Shown: positions 1 through 6,979 of the stretch, in pieces | How the letters are laid out: the number at the start of each line of letters is the position of its first letter | How positions within the stretch are numbered: the first letter of the stretch is position 1 | DNA from: UBA5399 sp964464145 | Lineage (GTDB): Bacteria; Bacillota; Clostridia; Christensenellales; Christensenellaceae | Length of the DNA: 32,430 bases | Direction of reading: 5' to 3' | Assembly (NCBI GenBank): GCA_964464145.1 | Contig: CAYXFB010000027.1 | Location: 1-32,430 of the forward strand | Notes under the pieces: model-generated | Databases searched by the model: none | Seen by the model: the letters and a program-made list of their open reading frames with translations, nothing else | Told to the model about the DNA's origin: nothing | Made by a program: the position numbers and the translations under genes

Positions 1-1
1 G

Positions 2-814
2 GGCATAAGCTATGCCGAGTTTTTGGCAAATGAAGAAGAGTATGATAATGGTAAGAAAAATCATGATTATGTTGTGATATATTACGGGGAGCTGATTGAT
101 GGTGTTTTTAATGTGGGAGCAGAACCTGGAGAGCAACATTTCAAAGACGTAATAGCTATGGGCAAGCCGGCAATGAGCTATAGCATATATTACAATATTC
201 TGGATGGAAAAGTGTTCGATATCAAGATACTGTCATTTGATATAATGGACTTGAAGGATGTGCTGACTGACGAAACGGAGACTCCAGCCGCGCCCGCTGC
301 TCAAACAGAGCCGCTTACTAAGGAGGATTATGATCTTTATGGGGACGGCAGGTGTATATTGAAATCGGAAGATTATGAATCCGGGAGATTTTTTTTCGCA
401 GAGGAGTTGGAGGAAATCTATGCGGGAAGGGAGCTTGAGACAAAGCGTGGCATAAAGATAGGCAGCACGGCGCAGGAGCTGGCGGAGGCCTATGGGGATA
501 TTTTGCCCAATTATATAAGCAAAAGCAATAAGAAGGGTATAACCTACGCCGAGTTTTTGGCAAATGAGGAAGAGTATGACAATGGTGTGGAATATGATGT
601 TCCGTTTGATTATGTTGTAATATATTATGGGGAGATGATTGATGGTGTGTTTAATGTAGTAACAGAGTCGGGCAAGCAACATCTTAAAGACGTAATAGCT
701 ATGGGCAAGCCGGCAATTGGTTACAACATAAGTTACCATATTCTGGATGGCGAAGTGTTTGATATCAAAATAACGGTATTTGATATAATGAAGCTGAAGG
801 ATTTGCTAAAGTAA
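2..814 (+). CDS. Modular repeat protein, C-terminal part (5' end outside window)
   Basis: The reading frame is open from the first base, so this is the C-terminal part of a longer gene; the first in-frame TTG (position 23) is internal to a conserved module and is not a real start. About one and a half copies of a module of roughly 165 residues are visible. Each module runs from an acidic E-D-Y/F-x-L-Y segment, through a T-K-R-G-I-K-I-G-S-T motif followed by A-E-A-Y-G-D, to Y-A-E-F-L-A-N-E-E and a C-terminal D-G-K/E-V-F-D-I strand. Modules are joined by an Ala/Pro linker. The same modules make up the lipoprotein at 4702, so this is very likely also a surface lipoprotein, although its signal peptide is not in view. 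The T-K-R-G-I-K-I-G motif is common in Firmicute lipoproteins of unknown role. Function unknown. A 240-bp non-coding stretch separates it from the next gene. Confidence 0.8.
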   Translation, partial: GISYAEFLANEEEYDNGKKNHDYVVIYYGELIDGVFNVGAEPGEQHFKDVIAMGKPAMSYSIYYNILDGKVFDIKILSFDIMDLKDVLTDETETPAAPAAQTEPLTKEDYDLYGDGRCILKSEDYESGRFFFAEELEEIYAGRELETKRGIKIGSTAQELAEAYGDILPNYISKSNKKGITYAEFLANEEEYDNGVEYDVPFDYVVIYYGEMIDGVFNVVTESGKQHLKDVIAMGKPAIGYNISYHILDGEVFDIKITVFDIMKLKDLLK

Positions 815-1054
815 TTAGCAGTATAAATATACAACTAAAAGGGCACGCCGCAGGCAAACGGTTTGTTTAGAGCAATCAGAAATGAAAATAATTTACGAGA
901 ATGGCGAAAAGGTGCGGAAAATTTTCGGCAGGACATAGAAAACAGCATATATAGTGCGGAGAAACAGTCTGATAAGCAAAATCGGGCTGTTTTTGGTTGC
1001 AAAAAAATATATATGAAAAATGTTGTAGAAAACAACAAAAAAAGGAGATAAAAA

Positions 1055-2602
1055 ATGTATACAAAACAAAAAAACATTGGTAACTATCGCTCTTACGACC
1101 CCACGACCGGGAAAATGGCTATAATGAGCAAACCGACTGAAAAAAGCTACGACCCGACAACGGGCGAAATGGCAACAATGAACAAACCGACTGAAATAAG
1201 CTATGACTCCACAACGGGTGAAACCGCTATCGTGGCGAATAAGCCCAAAAATCGGCTTGCCGAATATTTGATAAAGCGAAGGAAAAAAGAGCAAGAGGAA
1301 AAGAAGCGGAAGGAAGCCGAGGAAAAGATATGGAGAGAAGCCGAGGCGCGGGACGCGGAGCAAAAGAAGGAAGCGGCGGAGCGGGCTAAGAAGGAGTCTG
1401 AAGAGAGAAAAGCGGAAAACCCGAAAAATGTATTAGAATCTATGAATCTGCTGGGTAATATACAAAAGCCTACGGGTAACTCCGACTACGACCTGCTGCA
1501 AAAAGAAAACAATATCATGAAGTATTACGGAAACAACAAAAATATAGAGGCATTTAGAAAAGCCATAATGGACAGAGAAAAGCTTAATATCTGGGACAAT
1601 CCGGAGAAAAAGGAAAGCATAGCCCCAAGCGTACTGAATGGCGGAGCAATGAGCAAAATGAACAGGCAAATTACCCCGAAAAGCGATTTGGAGGTAGGCA
1701 AGGGTTCACTTGCTTCACAGAGTGGATTTTGGACAGAAAGAAACAGTTCGGAATATGAATATGATGGAATATTTACAGATTTTTCTGATGTTTTGGGAGA
1801 AAAGCCAAAGGATAGCGTTTGGCGGGCAATGGATGGCATAAATGAGAAACTGAAAACAACCGGAAAATTGGATCTAGCTGATGGAAAGAATAGCGAGGAA
1901 TTGAAGCTGCTGCAGTATTTAATGGGCTCAGAGGTAACGGGCGTTATGGATGAGAAAATATTTAACCGGCTGGAGGTGCTTATGCTAAGCAACAATAGAG
2001 AGCTGGATATAAACAATTTTTCACATGAGGATATGGAGATAGTAAAACAATATAAGCAAACGGCCATAAGCGATATGTATAATCTTAATCCGAATATAAT
2101 AAACGACTACGGTGAAGCGCTAAATGACCCAATAGGAGGGCTGGTTGTTAAAAAAGCCAGCGAGGAGGCAAATAATAAGGCTTTTGCATACTATGCTAAG
2201 CCGCAATTTGGCAATAAATATATAGATGAAAATGAAGAGCCAATCGATGCTGATGGTACGGAGCAAAACGCCATGAAGCACGCGCTTTGGAATGCCTTGG
2301 CTACAATGAAGCTGGGCTACGATAGAGCAAAAAAATTTACAGACGCTCATGAATCTTTAACTAAGAAGGAAGTGAACGTAACTCGAACTGACATGGGTCA
2401 TACGCAATCTAATAAAAAACACACAGAGATGGATCTGTTTTTTAATGAGTTGGGTAGGCAGGCGTATTACGCAGCCCGCGAGAGTATAGCGGGAGAGAAC
2501 AGGGAGCCAACTATAGATGAATTGTGTGATATAATATATTCAATGATACAAGAACACAAAGAATACATACTCTATGAAAATCCGGTGGAGAAGAAGGGAT
2601 GA
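1055..2602 (+). CDS. Candidate polymorphic-type toxin with DUF6973-like C-terminal domain
   Basis: 515 residues, starting at an ATG seven bases after AAGGAG. No signal peptide or membrane segment is seen. In order: three 18-residue repeats containing S-Y-D-P-T-T-G-E (residues 13-66); a Lys/Glu/Arg-rich helical stretch (about 70-130); a polar middle; a stretch near 265-320 ending V-T-G-V-M-D-E, which weakly resembles a peptidoglycan-binding fold; and a C-terminal domain with N405-A-M-K-H409-A-L-W412-N, H432-E433 and E458-M-D-L-F-F-N-E-L-G-R468. This pattern matches my memory of DUF6973, a domain often placed at the end of multi-domain secreted proteins; its activity is not known to me. The stop lies 3 bases before the first of three tandem small membrane proteins, an arrangement typical of a toxin followed by immunity genes. 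The toxin role is inferred from layout and domain order. A structural or phage-associated protein remains possible. Confidence 0.6.
   Translation: MYTKQKNIGNYRSYDPTTGKMAIMSKPTEKSYDPTTGEMATMNKPTEISYDSTTGETAIVANKPKNRLAEYLIKRRKKEQEEKKRKEAEEKIWREAEARDAEQKKEAAERAKKESEERKAENPKNVLESMNLLGNIQKPTGNSDYDLLQKENNIMKYYGNNKNIEAFRKAIMDREKLNIWDNPEKKESIAPSVLNGGAMSKMNRQITPKSDLEVGKGSLASQSGFWTERNSSEYEYDGIFTDFSDVLGEKPKDSVWRAMDGINEKLKTTGKLDLADGKNSEELKLLQYLMGSEVTGVMDEKIFNRLEVLMLSNNRELDINNFSHEDMEIVKQYKQTAISDMYNLNPNIINDYGEALNDPIGGLVVKKASEEANNKAFAYYAKPQFGNKYIDENEEPIDADGTEQNAMKHALWNALATMKLGYDRAKKFTDAHESLTKKEVNVTRTDMGHTQSNKKHTEMDLFFNELGRQAYYAARESIAGENREPTIDELCDIIYSMIQEHKEYILYENPVEKKG
1091..1252 (+). repeat. Three in-frame 54-bp repeats coding S-Y-D-P-T-T-G-E units
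   Basis: Residues 13, 31 and 49 of the 515-residue protein each begin a unit S-Y-D-P/S-T-T-G-E/K followed by M-A, a short spacer and K-P-T-E, with a period of 18 residues. The copies differ at several codons, so the repeat is not very recent. Its place at the extreme N-terminus of a protein without a signal peptide makes it a candidate targeting or docking sequence; that role is a guess. Confidence 0.75.
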
Positions 2603-2605
2603 AAC

Positions 2606-3151
2606 ATGGAAGATACAATAAAGGCGAGGAAGCGAAGGAGAAGAATAGTATTTGGGAGCGTAGTGCTTGGAATAGTGTTATTCATATTGATATTCCCCTG
2701 CGTGTACCCTGTGTTTCCAACAACAAGAATATTGGGAAGCAACATGGAGAAGGCAATAAGGCCGGACAGTATGCTGGTGTTGGACGAGGCAACGCACTTT
2801 AGCTGGGATAAAATGTATACTAATATTGACGGGAATGTGAGTCTAGAGCAGCTGGGTAAAGGTATGGGAATAAGTTTGCCGGATTATTATTTGCAGGAAT
2901 TTGACGACTGGATGTTTTTTTTGAAGGAAGGGAAACTGGTGCGCGCATATAGAATGGAAGGTATGTTTATGAGGCACACCAGCATAGCTGGTGATGATTA
3001 TATTTCGGAAGTGGAAGGTATGCAGGAGTTTACGCCTGAAAACGCAGTGTTCGTAGTGAGTCGGCACGGAAGGGAACCCTATATTTCTATGTCTTTGAGC
3101 CCAATATACGTGGAAGAAGCGGAAGCTTATACAAGGGCAATAAAGGGCTAA
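2606..3151 (+). CDS. Small membrane-anchored protein, array copy 1 (candidate immunity protein)
   Basis: 181 residues. A short basic cytoplasmic tail (K-A-R-K-R-R-R-R) is followed by one hydrophobic helix at about residues 14-35 and a soluble domain expected outside the cell. The start is 3 bases after the upstream stop, with AAGGGA as ribosome binding site, so it should be translationally linked to the candidate toxin gene. Residues 1-71 are identical to the paralogue at 4050 and differ from the one at 3334 at a single position. The region around residues 115-160 is the most different between copies. I do not recognise the family. A single-pass anchor with an outward domain right behind a putative toxin gene fits an immunity protein acting at the outer face of the membrane, which is inference from context. 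Confidence 0.7.
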   Translation: MEDTIKARKRRRRIVFGSVVLGIVLFILIFPCVYPVFPTTRILGSNMEKAIRPDSMLVLDEATHFSWDKMYTNIDGNVSLEQLGKGMGISLPDYYLQEFDDWMFFLKEGKLVRAYRMEGMFMRHTSIAGDDYISEVEGMQEFTPENAVFVVSRHGREPYISMSLSPIYVEEAEAYTRAIKG

Positions 3152-3333
3152 CGCACAATTCCAAACGCGGAAGGGCGGAACAACCAACCAATTCCGCCCA
3201 ACAAAACCGTCAATTTAACTCGAAAAGGAACCGATGCGAGTGAAACATCGTCCAAAAAGGGAACCCCCAAATAAAACCCATCAAAAAAGAATACATACTC
3301 TATGAAAATCCGGTGGAGAAGAAGGGATGAAAC

Positions 3334-3867
3334 ATGGAAGATACAATAAAGGCGAGGAAGCGAAGGAGAAGAATAGTATTTGGGAGCGTAGTGCTTGGAA
3401 TAGTGTTATTCATATTGATATTCCCCTGCGTGTACCCTGTGTTTCCAACAACAAGAATATTGGGAAGCAACATGGAGAAGGCAATAAGGCCGGACGGTAT
3501 GCTGGTGTTGGACGAGGCAACGCACTTTAGCTGGGATAAAATGTATACCAATATTGATTGGTATGTCAGTATGGAGGAGTTGGGCGAAGGGATGGGAATA
3601 AGTTTGCCGGATTATTATTTGCTAGAATTTAACTACTGGATGTTTTTTTTGAAGGAAGGGAAACTGGTGCGTGCCTATAGCATGGAAGAGGACATCATTG
3701 GATTTGGAAATGGGGCATACGATTCAGACATAGACAAAATGCTGGAGTTTACGCCTGAGAACGCAGTATTCAAGGCAAGTTGGAACGAAAAAGGACGTAG
3801 AACACTCGTTTTAAAAACGATACCTGTAGAAGAGGCGGAGGCATACACAAGGGCAATAAAGGGCTAA
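3334..3867 (+). CDS. Small membrane-anchored protein, array copy 2 (candidate immunity protein)
   Basis: 177 residues with the same basic tail, single membrane helix (about 14-35) and outward domain as copies 1 and 3. It is the most divergent copy: after residue 72 it reads D-W-Y-V-S-M-E-E-L-G-E-G instead of D-G-N-V-S-L-E-Q-L-G-K-G, and residues about 115-165 share little with the others, while the last residues (E-A-E-A-Y-T-R-A-I-K-G) match again. The ribosome binding site and the preceding 45 bases are a duplicated copy of the 3' end of the upstream 515-residue gene, so the gene carries its own translation signals. No promoter of its own was recognised. Different middle domains in an otherwise conserved frame would fit immunity proteins of different specificity. 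Confidence 0.7.
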   Translation: MEDTIKARKRRRRIVFGSVVLGIVLFILIFPCVYPVFPTTRILGSNMEKAIRPDGMLVLDEATHFSWDKMYTNIDWYVSMEELGEGMGISLPDYYLLEFNYWMFFLKEGKLVRAYSMEEDIIGFGNGAYDSDIDKMLEFTPENAVFKASWNEKGRRTLVLKTIPVEEAEAYTRAIKG

Positions 3868-4049
3868 CGCACAATTCCAAACGCGGAAGGGCGGAACAAC
3901 CAACCAATTCCGCCCAACAAAACCGTCAATTTAACTCGAAAAGGAACCGATGCGAGTGAAACATCGTCCAAAAAGGGAACCCCCAAATAAAACCCATCAA
4001 AAAAGAATACATACTCTATGAAAATCCGGTGGAGAAGAAGGGATGAAAC

Positions 4050-4589
4050 ATGGAAGATACAATAAAGGCGAGGAAGCGAAGGAGAAGAATAGTATTTGGG
4101 AGCGTAGTGCTTGGAATAGTGTTATTCATATTGATATTCCCCTGCGTGTACCCTGTGTTTCCAACAACAAGAATATTGGGAAGCAACATGGAGAAGGCAA
4201 TAAGGCCGGACAGTATGCTGGTGTTGGACGAGGCAACGCACTTTAGCTGGGATAAAATGTATACTAATATTGACGGGAATGTGAGTCTAGAGCAGCTGGG
4301 TAAAGGTATGGGAATAAGTTTGCCGGATTATTATTTGCAGGAATTTGACGACTGGATGTTTTTTTTGAAGGAAGGGAAACTGGTGTGCGCATATAGGGTG
4401 GAAGGTATGTCTATAATCGCAGTAACTGGTGATCGTTATGTTCCGGAGGTGGAAGGTATGCTGGAGTTTACGCCTGAAAACGCAGTGTTCGGAGTGCTTT
4501 GGAGCGGAAGGGAACCCTATATTTCTATGTTTTTGAGCCCAATATACGTGGAGGCGGCGGAAGCTTATACAAGGGCAATAAAGGGCTAA
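4050..4589 (+). CDS. Small membrane-anchored protein, array copy 3 (candidate immunity protein)
   Basis: 179 residues. It is close to copy 1 over the first 110 or so residues (first difference R to C in the L-V-R-A-Y segment), then changes through residues 115-150 and matches again over Y-I-S-M-x-L-S-P-I-Y-V-E. Topology is the same: basic N-terminus, one membrane helix, outward domain. It lies at the end of the array; its 3' flank (from about 4599) is unrelated to the spacer after copies 1 and 2 and leads into the lipoprotein gene at 4702. Function is inferred only from the array context. Confidence 0.7.
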   Translation: MEDTIKARKRRRRIVFGSVVLGIVLFILIFPCVYPVFPTTRILGSNMEKAIRPDSMLVLDEATHFSWDKMYTNIDGNVSLEQLGKGMGISLPDYYLQEFDDWMFFLKEGKLVCAYRVEGMSIIAVTGDRYVPEVEGMLEFTPENAVFGVLWSGREPYISMFLSPIYVEAAEAYTRAIKG

Positions 4590-4624
4590 CGCACAATTAT
4601 GGAGAGCTTTTTGGGCTGTTTTGA

Positions 4625-4656
4625 CAGTGTGGAAAATATACAGTGTGGAAAATATA
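4625..4656 (+). repeat. Perfect 16-bp tandem duplication upstream of lipoprotein gene
   Basis: The 16-mer CAGTGTGGAAAATATA occurs twice back to back. The second copy runs into a TATAAT at 4655-4660, and a TTGACA lies at 4621-4626. The 28-bp gap between these hexamers is too long for a normal sigma-A promoter, and removing one copy would leave 12, too short. The TATAAT may still serve as a -10 element with a weak -35, but I cannot assign it. Confidence 0.7.
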
Positions 4657-4701
4657 TAATATGAAGTAACGATTGTAAAACTTAATGAGAGGGAAATCCA
4701 A

Positions 4702-5979
4702 ATGAAAAAAGTAGCCATAATAACATTGCTGGTATTCACGAGCCTGCTGTTTTTTGCGTGCGCGCCGTGGATGCCCTACGCCGCGATGGCCGCGATCGCC
4801 GGGGCGGAGGCTTCGGTAGCTGAATCGTCTGTGCCCGCCGCGACGGAAGCTCCGGTCGCTGAACCTACCGCGCCCCCCGCTATGGAGGTGTTACCGGTAG
4901 AACCTACCGCGCCCCCCGCTATGGAGGTGTTACCGGTCGAACCTGCCGCGCCCGCCGCGCCTGCCGCCAAGGCAGAGCCGCTTGCCGAGGAGGACTTTTA
5001 TCTTTATGAGGACGGCGAACGTATATTTAAAGCGGAACACGATGGGCTTTGGTTTGAATTTGCCGCGGAGCAGAATGGGGAATATGCGGGAAAGGTGCTC
5101 GAGACAAAGCGGGGCATGAAGATAGGAAGCGCCGCGCAGGAGGTTGCGGAGGCGTATGGTGATATTGTGCCCAGGTATGTAGGCAAAATGGCGCAGGAGG
5201 GCATAACCTATGCCGATTTTTTGGCAAATGAAGAGTATAACGACGGTGAAGAAAATTATGATGTAACATATCAAGGGGAGACAGTTGACGGTAAGTTTAA
5301 TGTTGTAACAAAAGCGAATGATCAACATTTCAAAGACATAATAGCTATGGGTAAGCCGGCAATGAGCTATAGTATAAATTACCAGATTCGGGATGGGAAA
5401 GTGTTTGATATCCAAATAGGGATGGCTGATATAATGAATCTGGATGATAGCCTGCTGAATGACGAAACGGAGCCGCTTTCTGAGGAGGACTTTGATCTTT
5501 ATGAAGACGGCAAACGTATATTGGGAATTGAAGATTATGAGGTTGGTTGGTTCGAATTTGCCAGTGAGCAAGAGGGTATATATAGTGATGAATATAAGGG
5601 AAGGACGCTTGAGACAAAGCGTGGCATAAAGATAGGCAGCACCCCGCAGGAGATAGCGGAGGCGTATGGAGATATCGTGCCTCTAATTATAGACAAAAGC
5701 AAGAAAGAGGGCATAAGCTATGCCGAGTTTTTGGCAAATGAAGAAGAGTATGACAATGGTGAAGAAAACGAATTGGGCTACCTGATTATATATGCCGGGG
5801 AAATGATTGACGGCGTGTTTAATGAGTTAACAGAAGAGAGCGATCAACATGTCAAAGAAATGATAGATATGGGTAAACAGGCTTCGGGCTATTATATGGC
5901 TTTTCTGATGAAGGATGGAGAAGTGAATGATATATTCTTCTCAGAAATGGGTGAGGAGTATTACGAAATATTCGAATAA
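4702..5979 (+). CDS. Surface lipoprotein with two repeat modules
   Basis: 425 residues. The N-terminus is a lipoprotein signal peptide ending L-L-F-F-A-C20; Phe at -3 is a slightly unusual lipobox. Residues about 30-90 form an Ala/Pro/Glu-rich spacer, including a duplicated 13-residue unit (E-P-T-A-P-P-A-M-E-V-L-P-V). Two modules of about 165 residues follow, each with an E-E-D-F-x-L-Y-E-D-G start, an E-T-K-R-G-I/M-K-I-G-S core, A-E-A-Y-G-D-I-V-P and Y-A-D/E-F-L-A-N-E-E. The modules match those of the partial gene at position 2, so two paralogues flank the toxin/immunity-like array. GAGGGA precedes the ATG and a terminator follows at 6014. The protein should be anchored outside the membrane; a ligand or partner cannot be deduced. 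It could be a further immunity or decoy protein, but nothing in the sequence proves that. Confidence 0.85.
   Translation: MKKVAIITLLVFTSLLFFACAPWMPYAAMAAIAGAEASVAESSVPAATEAPVAEPTAPPAMEVLPVEPTAPPAMEVLPVEPAAPAAPAAKAEPLAEEDFYLYEDGERIFKAEHDGLWFEFAAEQNGEYAGKVLETKRGMKIGSAAQEVAEAYGDIVPRYVGKMAQEGITYADFLANEEYNDGEENYDVTYQGETVDGKFNVVTKANDQHFKDIIAMGKPAMSYSINYQIRDGKVFDIQIGMADIMNLDDSLLNDETEPLSEEDFDLYEDGKRILGIEDYEVGWFEFASEQEGIYSDEYKGRTLETKRGIKIGSTPQEIAEAYGDIVPLIIDKSKKEGISYAEFLANEEEYDNGEENELGYLIIYAGEMIDGVFNELTEESDQHVKEMIDMGKQASGYYMAFLMKDGEVNDIFFSEMGEEYYEIFE
4861..4938 (+). repeat. Two 39-bp in-frame repeats in lipoprotein linker
   Basis: Units at 4861-4899 and 4900-4938 are identical except for the last base. 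They encode E-P-T-A-P-P-A-M-E-V-L-P-V twice. The unit lies in the Pro-rich spacer between the lipid anchor and the first module, so copy number would change the reach of the protein from the membrane. Confidence 0.85.
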
Positions 5980-6013
5980 AGCTAAAAAAACTGTTAAAGC
6001 TAAAAAAACTGTG

Positions 6014-6042
6014 AAAAAGAGCTGCGAGAGCGGCTCTTTTTA
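6014..6042 (+). terminator. Rho-independent terminator after lipoprotein gene
   Basis: An A-rich arm and GAGC pair with GCTC followed by a run of T (AAAAGAGC ... GCTCTTTT), separating the lipoprotein gene from the endolysin gene. Just upstream (5981-6016) an 18-bp unit, GCTAAAAAAACTGTTAAA and a near-identical copy, is repeated directly. Confidence 0.75.
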
Positions 6043-6068
6043 TATTGTGAAAGAGAGGTACAGGAGAA

Positions 6069-6734
6069 ATGTTTGAGTATGTAAAGGACGCGGGGCTAAA
6101 ACCCGCAAGCCCGTATGTGAAGCGCAGCAGGACAAACCTTGTGGTGCTGCACCACGTGCAGGGCAACATGAGCGTGCGGCAGGTGCATGAGCTGCACCTA
6201 GGCCGTGGCCACAAGGGCATAGACTACAACATCTACATAGGCAAGGATGGCGAGGTGTATTGGGGGCGCGGGCTTCAGTATGAGGGCGGCCACACGCTGA
6301 ACAGCGGCATATCCGCCGGGGTGAACGCGCGAAGCGTGGGCATAGTGTGCAACGGCGACTACACAAAAGAGCAGATGAGTGCCGCGCAGCTGGCCGCGCT
6401 TAAAAGGGTGACGCTGGATGTGGCCAAGCATTACGGCCTTGCGGCAGAGCAGATAAAGGCGCACCGCGAGGTGGGCAATACCGACTGCCCCGGCAAGAGC
6501 TACCCCACGAACGAGGTGCGGGAGTATGTGCGTGAAAGCTTGAAAGGAGGTGCAGGTGTGGGCAAAACATATATAACCGCGGGGAAGACCCCTGTATATA
6601 AACATGAGCGAGACATAGGCGCGGGCAATGAGCTGGAGCTTGAGAGCTATACTGGCGGCGAATATGCTCGGGTAAAGAACGAAAAGACGGGCAACGTCTT
6701 TATTGTTCCGTTTGCGAACTTACGTAAAAAATAG
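6069..6734 (+). CDS. N-acetylmuramoyl-L-alanine amidase (phage-type endolysin)
   Basis: 221 residues. The N-terminal 155 residues are an Amidase_2/PGRP domain that cuts the bond between muramic acid and the stem peptide in peptidoglycan. Expected zinc ligands are visible: a His in V-L-H28-H29, H132 in A-H-R-E-V, and C140 in T-D-C-P-G-K. Other family signs are D-Y-N-I-Y-I and G-R-G-L-Q-Y-E-G-G-H. Residues about 165-221 form a small beta-rich domain that looks SH3-like and probably binds the wall. There is no signal peptide, as is usual for an endolysin released through a holin. AGGAGA precedes the ATG. A holin (7095) and an XhlA-like protein (7397) follow, which supports a lysis cassette of phage origin. 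Confidence 0.9.
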   Translation: MFEYVKDAGLKPASPYVKRSRTNLVVLHHVQGNMSVRQVHELHLGRGHKGIDYNIYIGKDGEVYWGRGLQYEGGHTLNSGISAGVNARSVGIVCNGDYTKEQMSAAQLAALKRVTLDVAKHYGLAAEQIKAHREVGNTDCPGKSYPTNEVREYVRESLKGGAGVGKTYITAGKTPVYKHERDIGAGNELELESYTGGEYARVKNEKTGNVFIVPFANLRKK

Positions 6735-6831
6735 CTATGCGTTGTGGTGTAATTGAATAGAGCAAGGATATGGCGGACGGTTGGCCACACCTATTCAGCC
6801 CGTTTCTGACGAGCGGAAAGTAGTGGTGCTT

Positions 6832-6903
6832 ATGGAATATTTAGTTATATTCGCTGTCATTTTGATAGTGGTATACAAGATATTAACCCATGAAAGCAAA
6901 TAA
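6832..6903 (+). CDS. Hydrophobic 23-residue peptide, candidate type I toxin
   Basis: The peptide is M-E-Y-L-V-I-F-A-V-I-L-I-V-V-Y-K-I-L-T-H-E-S-K: one membrane helix followed by a short polar tail with Lys and His. This is the usual shape of Firmicute type I toxins (Fst, TxpA/BsrG and the peptides annotated as holin-like toxins), which damage the membrane when overexpressed. The stop codon overlaps a strong hairpin (6898-6932), and a consensus promoter on the other strand (6980-7007) would produce an antisense RNA overlapping the 3' end. GGAAAG at 6815 is the only ribosome site seen, 11 bases from the ATG; in-frame GTG codons at 6823 and 6826 are alternative starts. It lies between endolysin and holin genes. 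The call rests on architecture, not on a family match. Confidence 0.55.
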   Translation: MEYLVIFAVILIVVYKILTHESK

Positions 6904-6975
6904 CCGCCCCCCCACTAAGGCAGCGGTTATTTTGACTTAAACTCTAGTGGCCAACCGTTTCGGTTGTATCCTTGC
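6896..6975 (-). ncRNA. Putative antisense RNA to the 6832 peptide mRNA
   Basis: A perfect TTGACA-16 bp-TATAAT promoter on the minus strand predicts a start near 6973-6975. The transcript would run about 80 bases to the shared hairpin (10-bp stem AAATAACCGC/GCGGTTATTT, 6898-6932). It would be fully complementary to the 3' end of the peptide mRNA, including its stop codon. No open reading frame of note lies in it. A convergent RNA overlapping at the terminator is the layout of the txpA/RatA and bsrG/SR4 systems. Confidence 0.5.
6898..6936. terminator. Shared bidirectional hairpin terminator
   Basis: Stem AAATAACCGC (6898-6907) with GCGGTTATTT (6923-6932) encloses a 15-base loop. The plus strand continues with TTTTGACTT; the minus side has a poorer T-tract. 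It ends the peptide transcript and, in the other direction, the antisense RNA. Confidence 0.7.
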
Positions 6976-6979
6976 TTTT

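Larger units (their letters stand above)
2558..4600 (+). repeat. Tandem array of three duplication units (728 bp, 716 bp, partial third)
   Basis: Units begin at 2558, 3286 and 4002. Each starts with the last 14 codons and stop of the upstream 515-residue gene, including the ribosome binding site, and then carries one copy of the small membrane protein gene. The first 263 bases of units 1 and 2 are identical except for A/G at 2768/3496. Units 1 and 2 also share an apparently identical spacer of about 140 bp after the gene. That spacer has a hairpin (GGGCGGAA, 11-base loop, TTCCGCCC; 3173-3199 and 3889-3915) without a T-tract. Unit 3 ends its similarity at about 4598, just after the stop codon. 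The middle of each gene is diverged while the ends are near-identical, so the ends were homogenised by recombination or the array is recent with fast change in the middle. Confidence 0.93.
6762..6975. repeat. Inverted repeat ends enclosing small peptide gene
   Basis: GCAAGGATA (6762-6770) and CGGTTGGCCAC (6778-6788) on the left match, as reverse complements, GTGGCCAACCG (6947-6957) and TATCCTTGC (6967-6975) on the right. An RNA from the plus strand covering both would pair its 5' and 3' ends over about 20 bp, a long-distance interaction like those known in type I toxin mRNAs. The minus-strand RNA starts with nearly the same sequence as the plus left end. Confidence 0.8.

Noticed and set aside
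2599..2802. 67-residue frame repeated at 3327 and 4043
   Set aside because: It is the +1 frame shadow of the small membrane protein genes; it repeats only because the DNA is duplicated, and it is shorter and overlaps the better gene.
3173..3199. Hairpin in the array spacer as a terminator
   Set aside because: The stem is good but there is no T-tract after it, so it was kept only as part of the repeat description.
2558..4600. Tandem units as a CRISPR-like array
   Set aside because: Units are over 700 bp and carry genes; no short repeats with spacers or cas genes are present.
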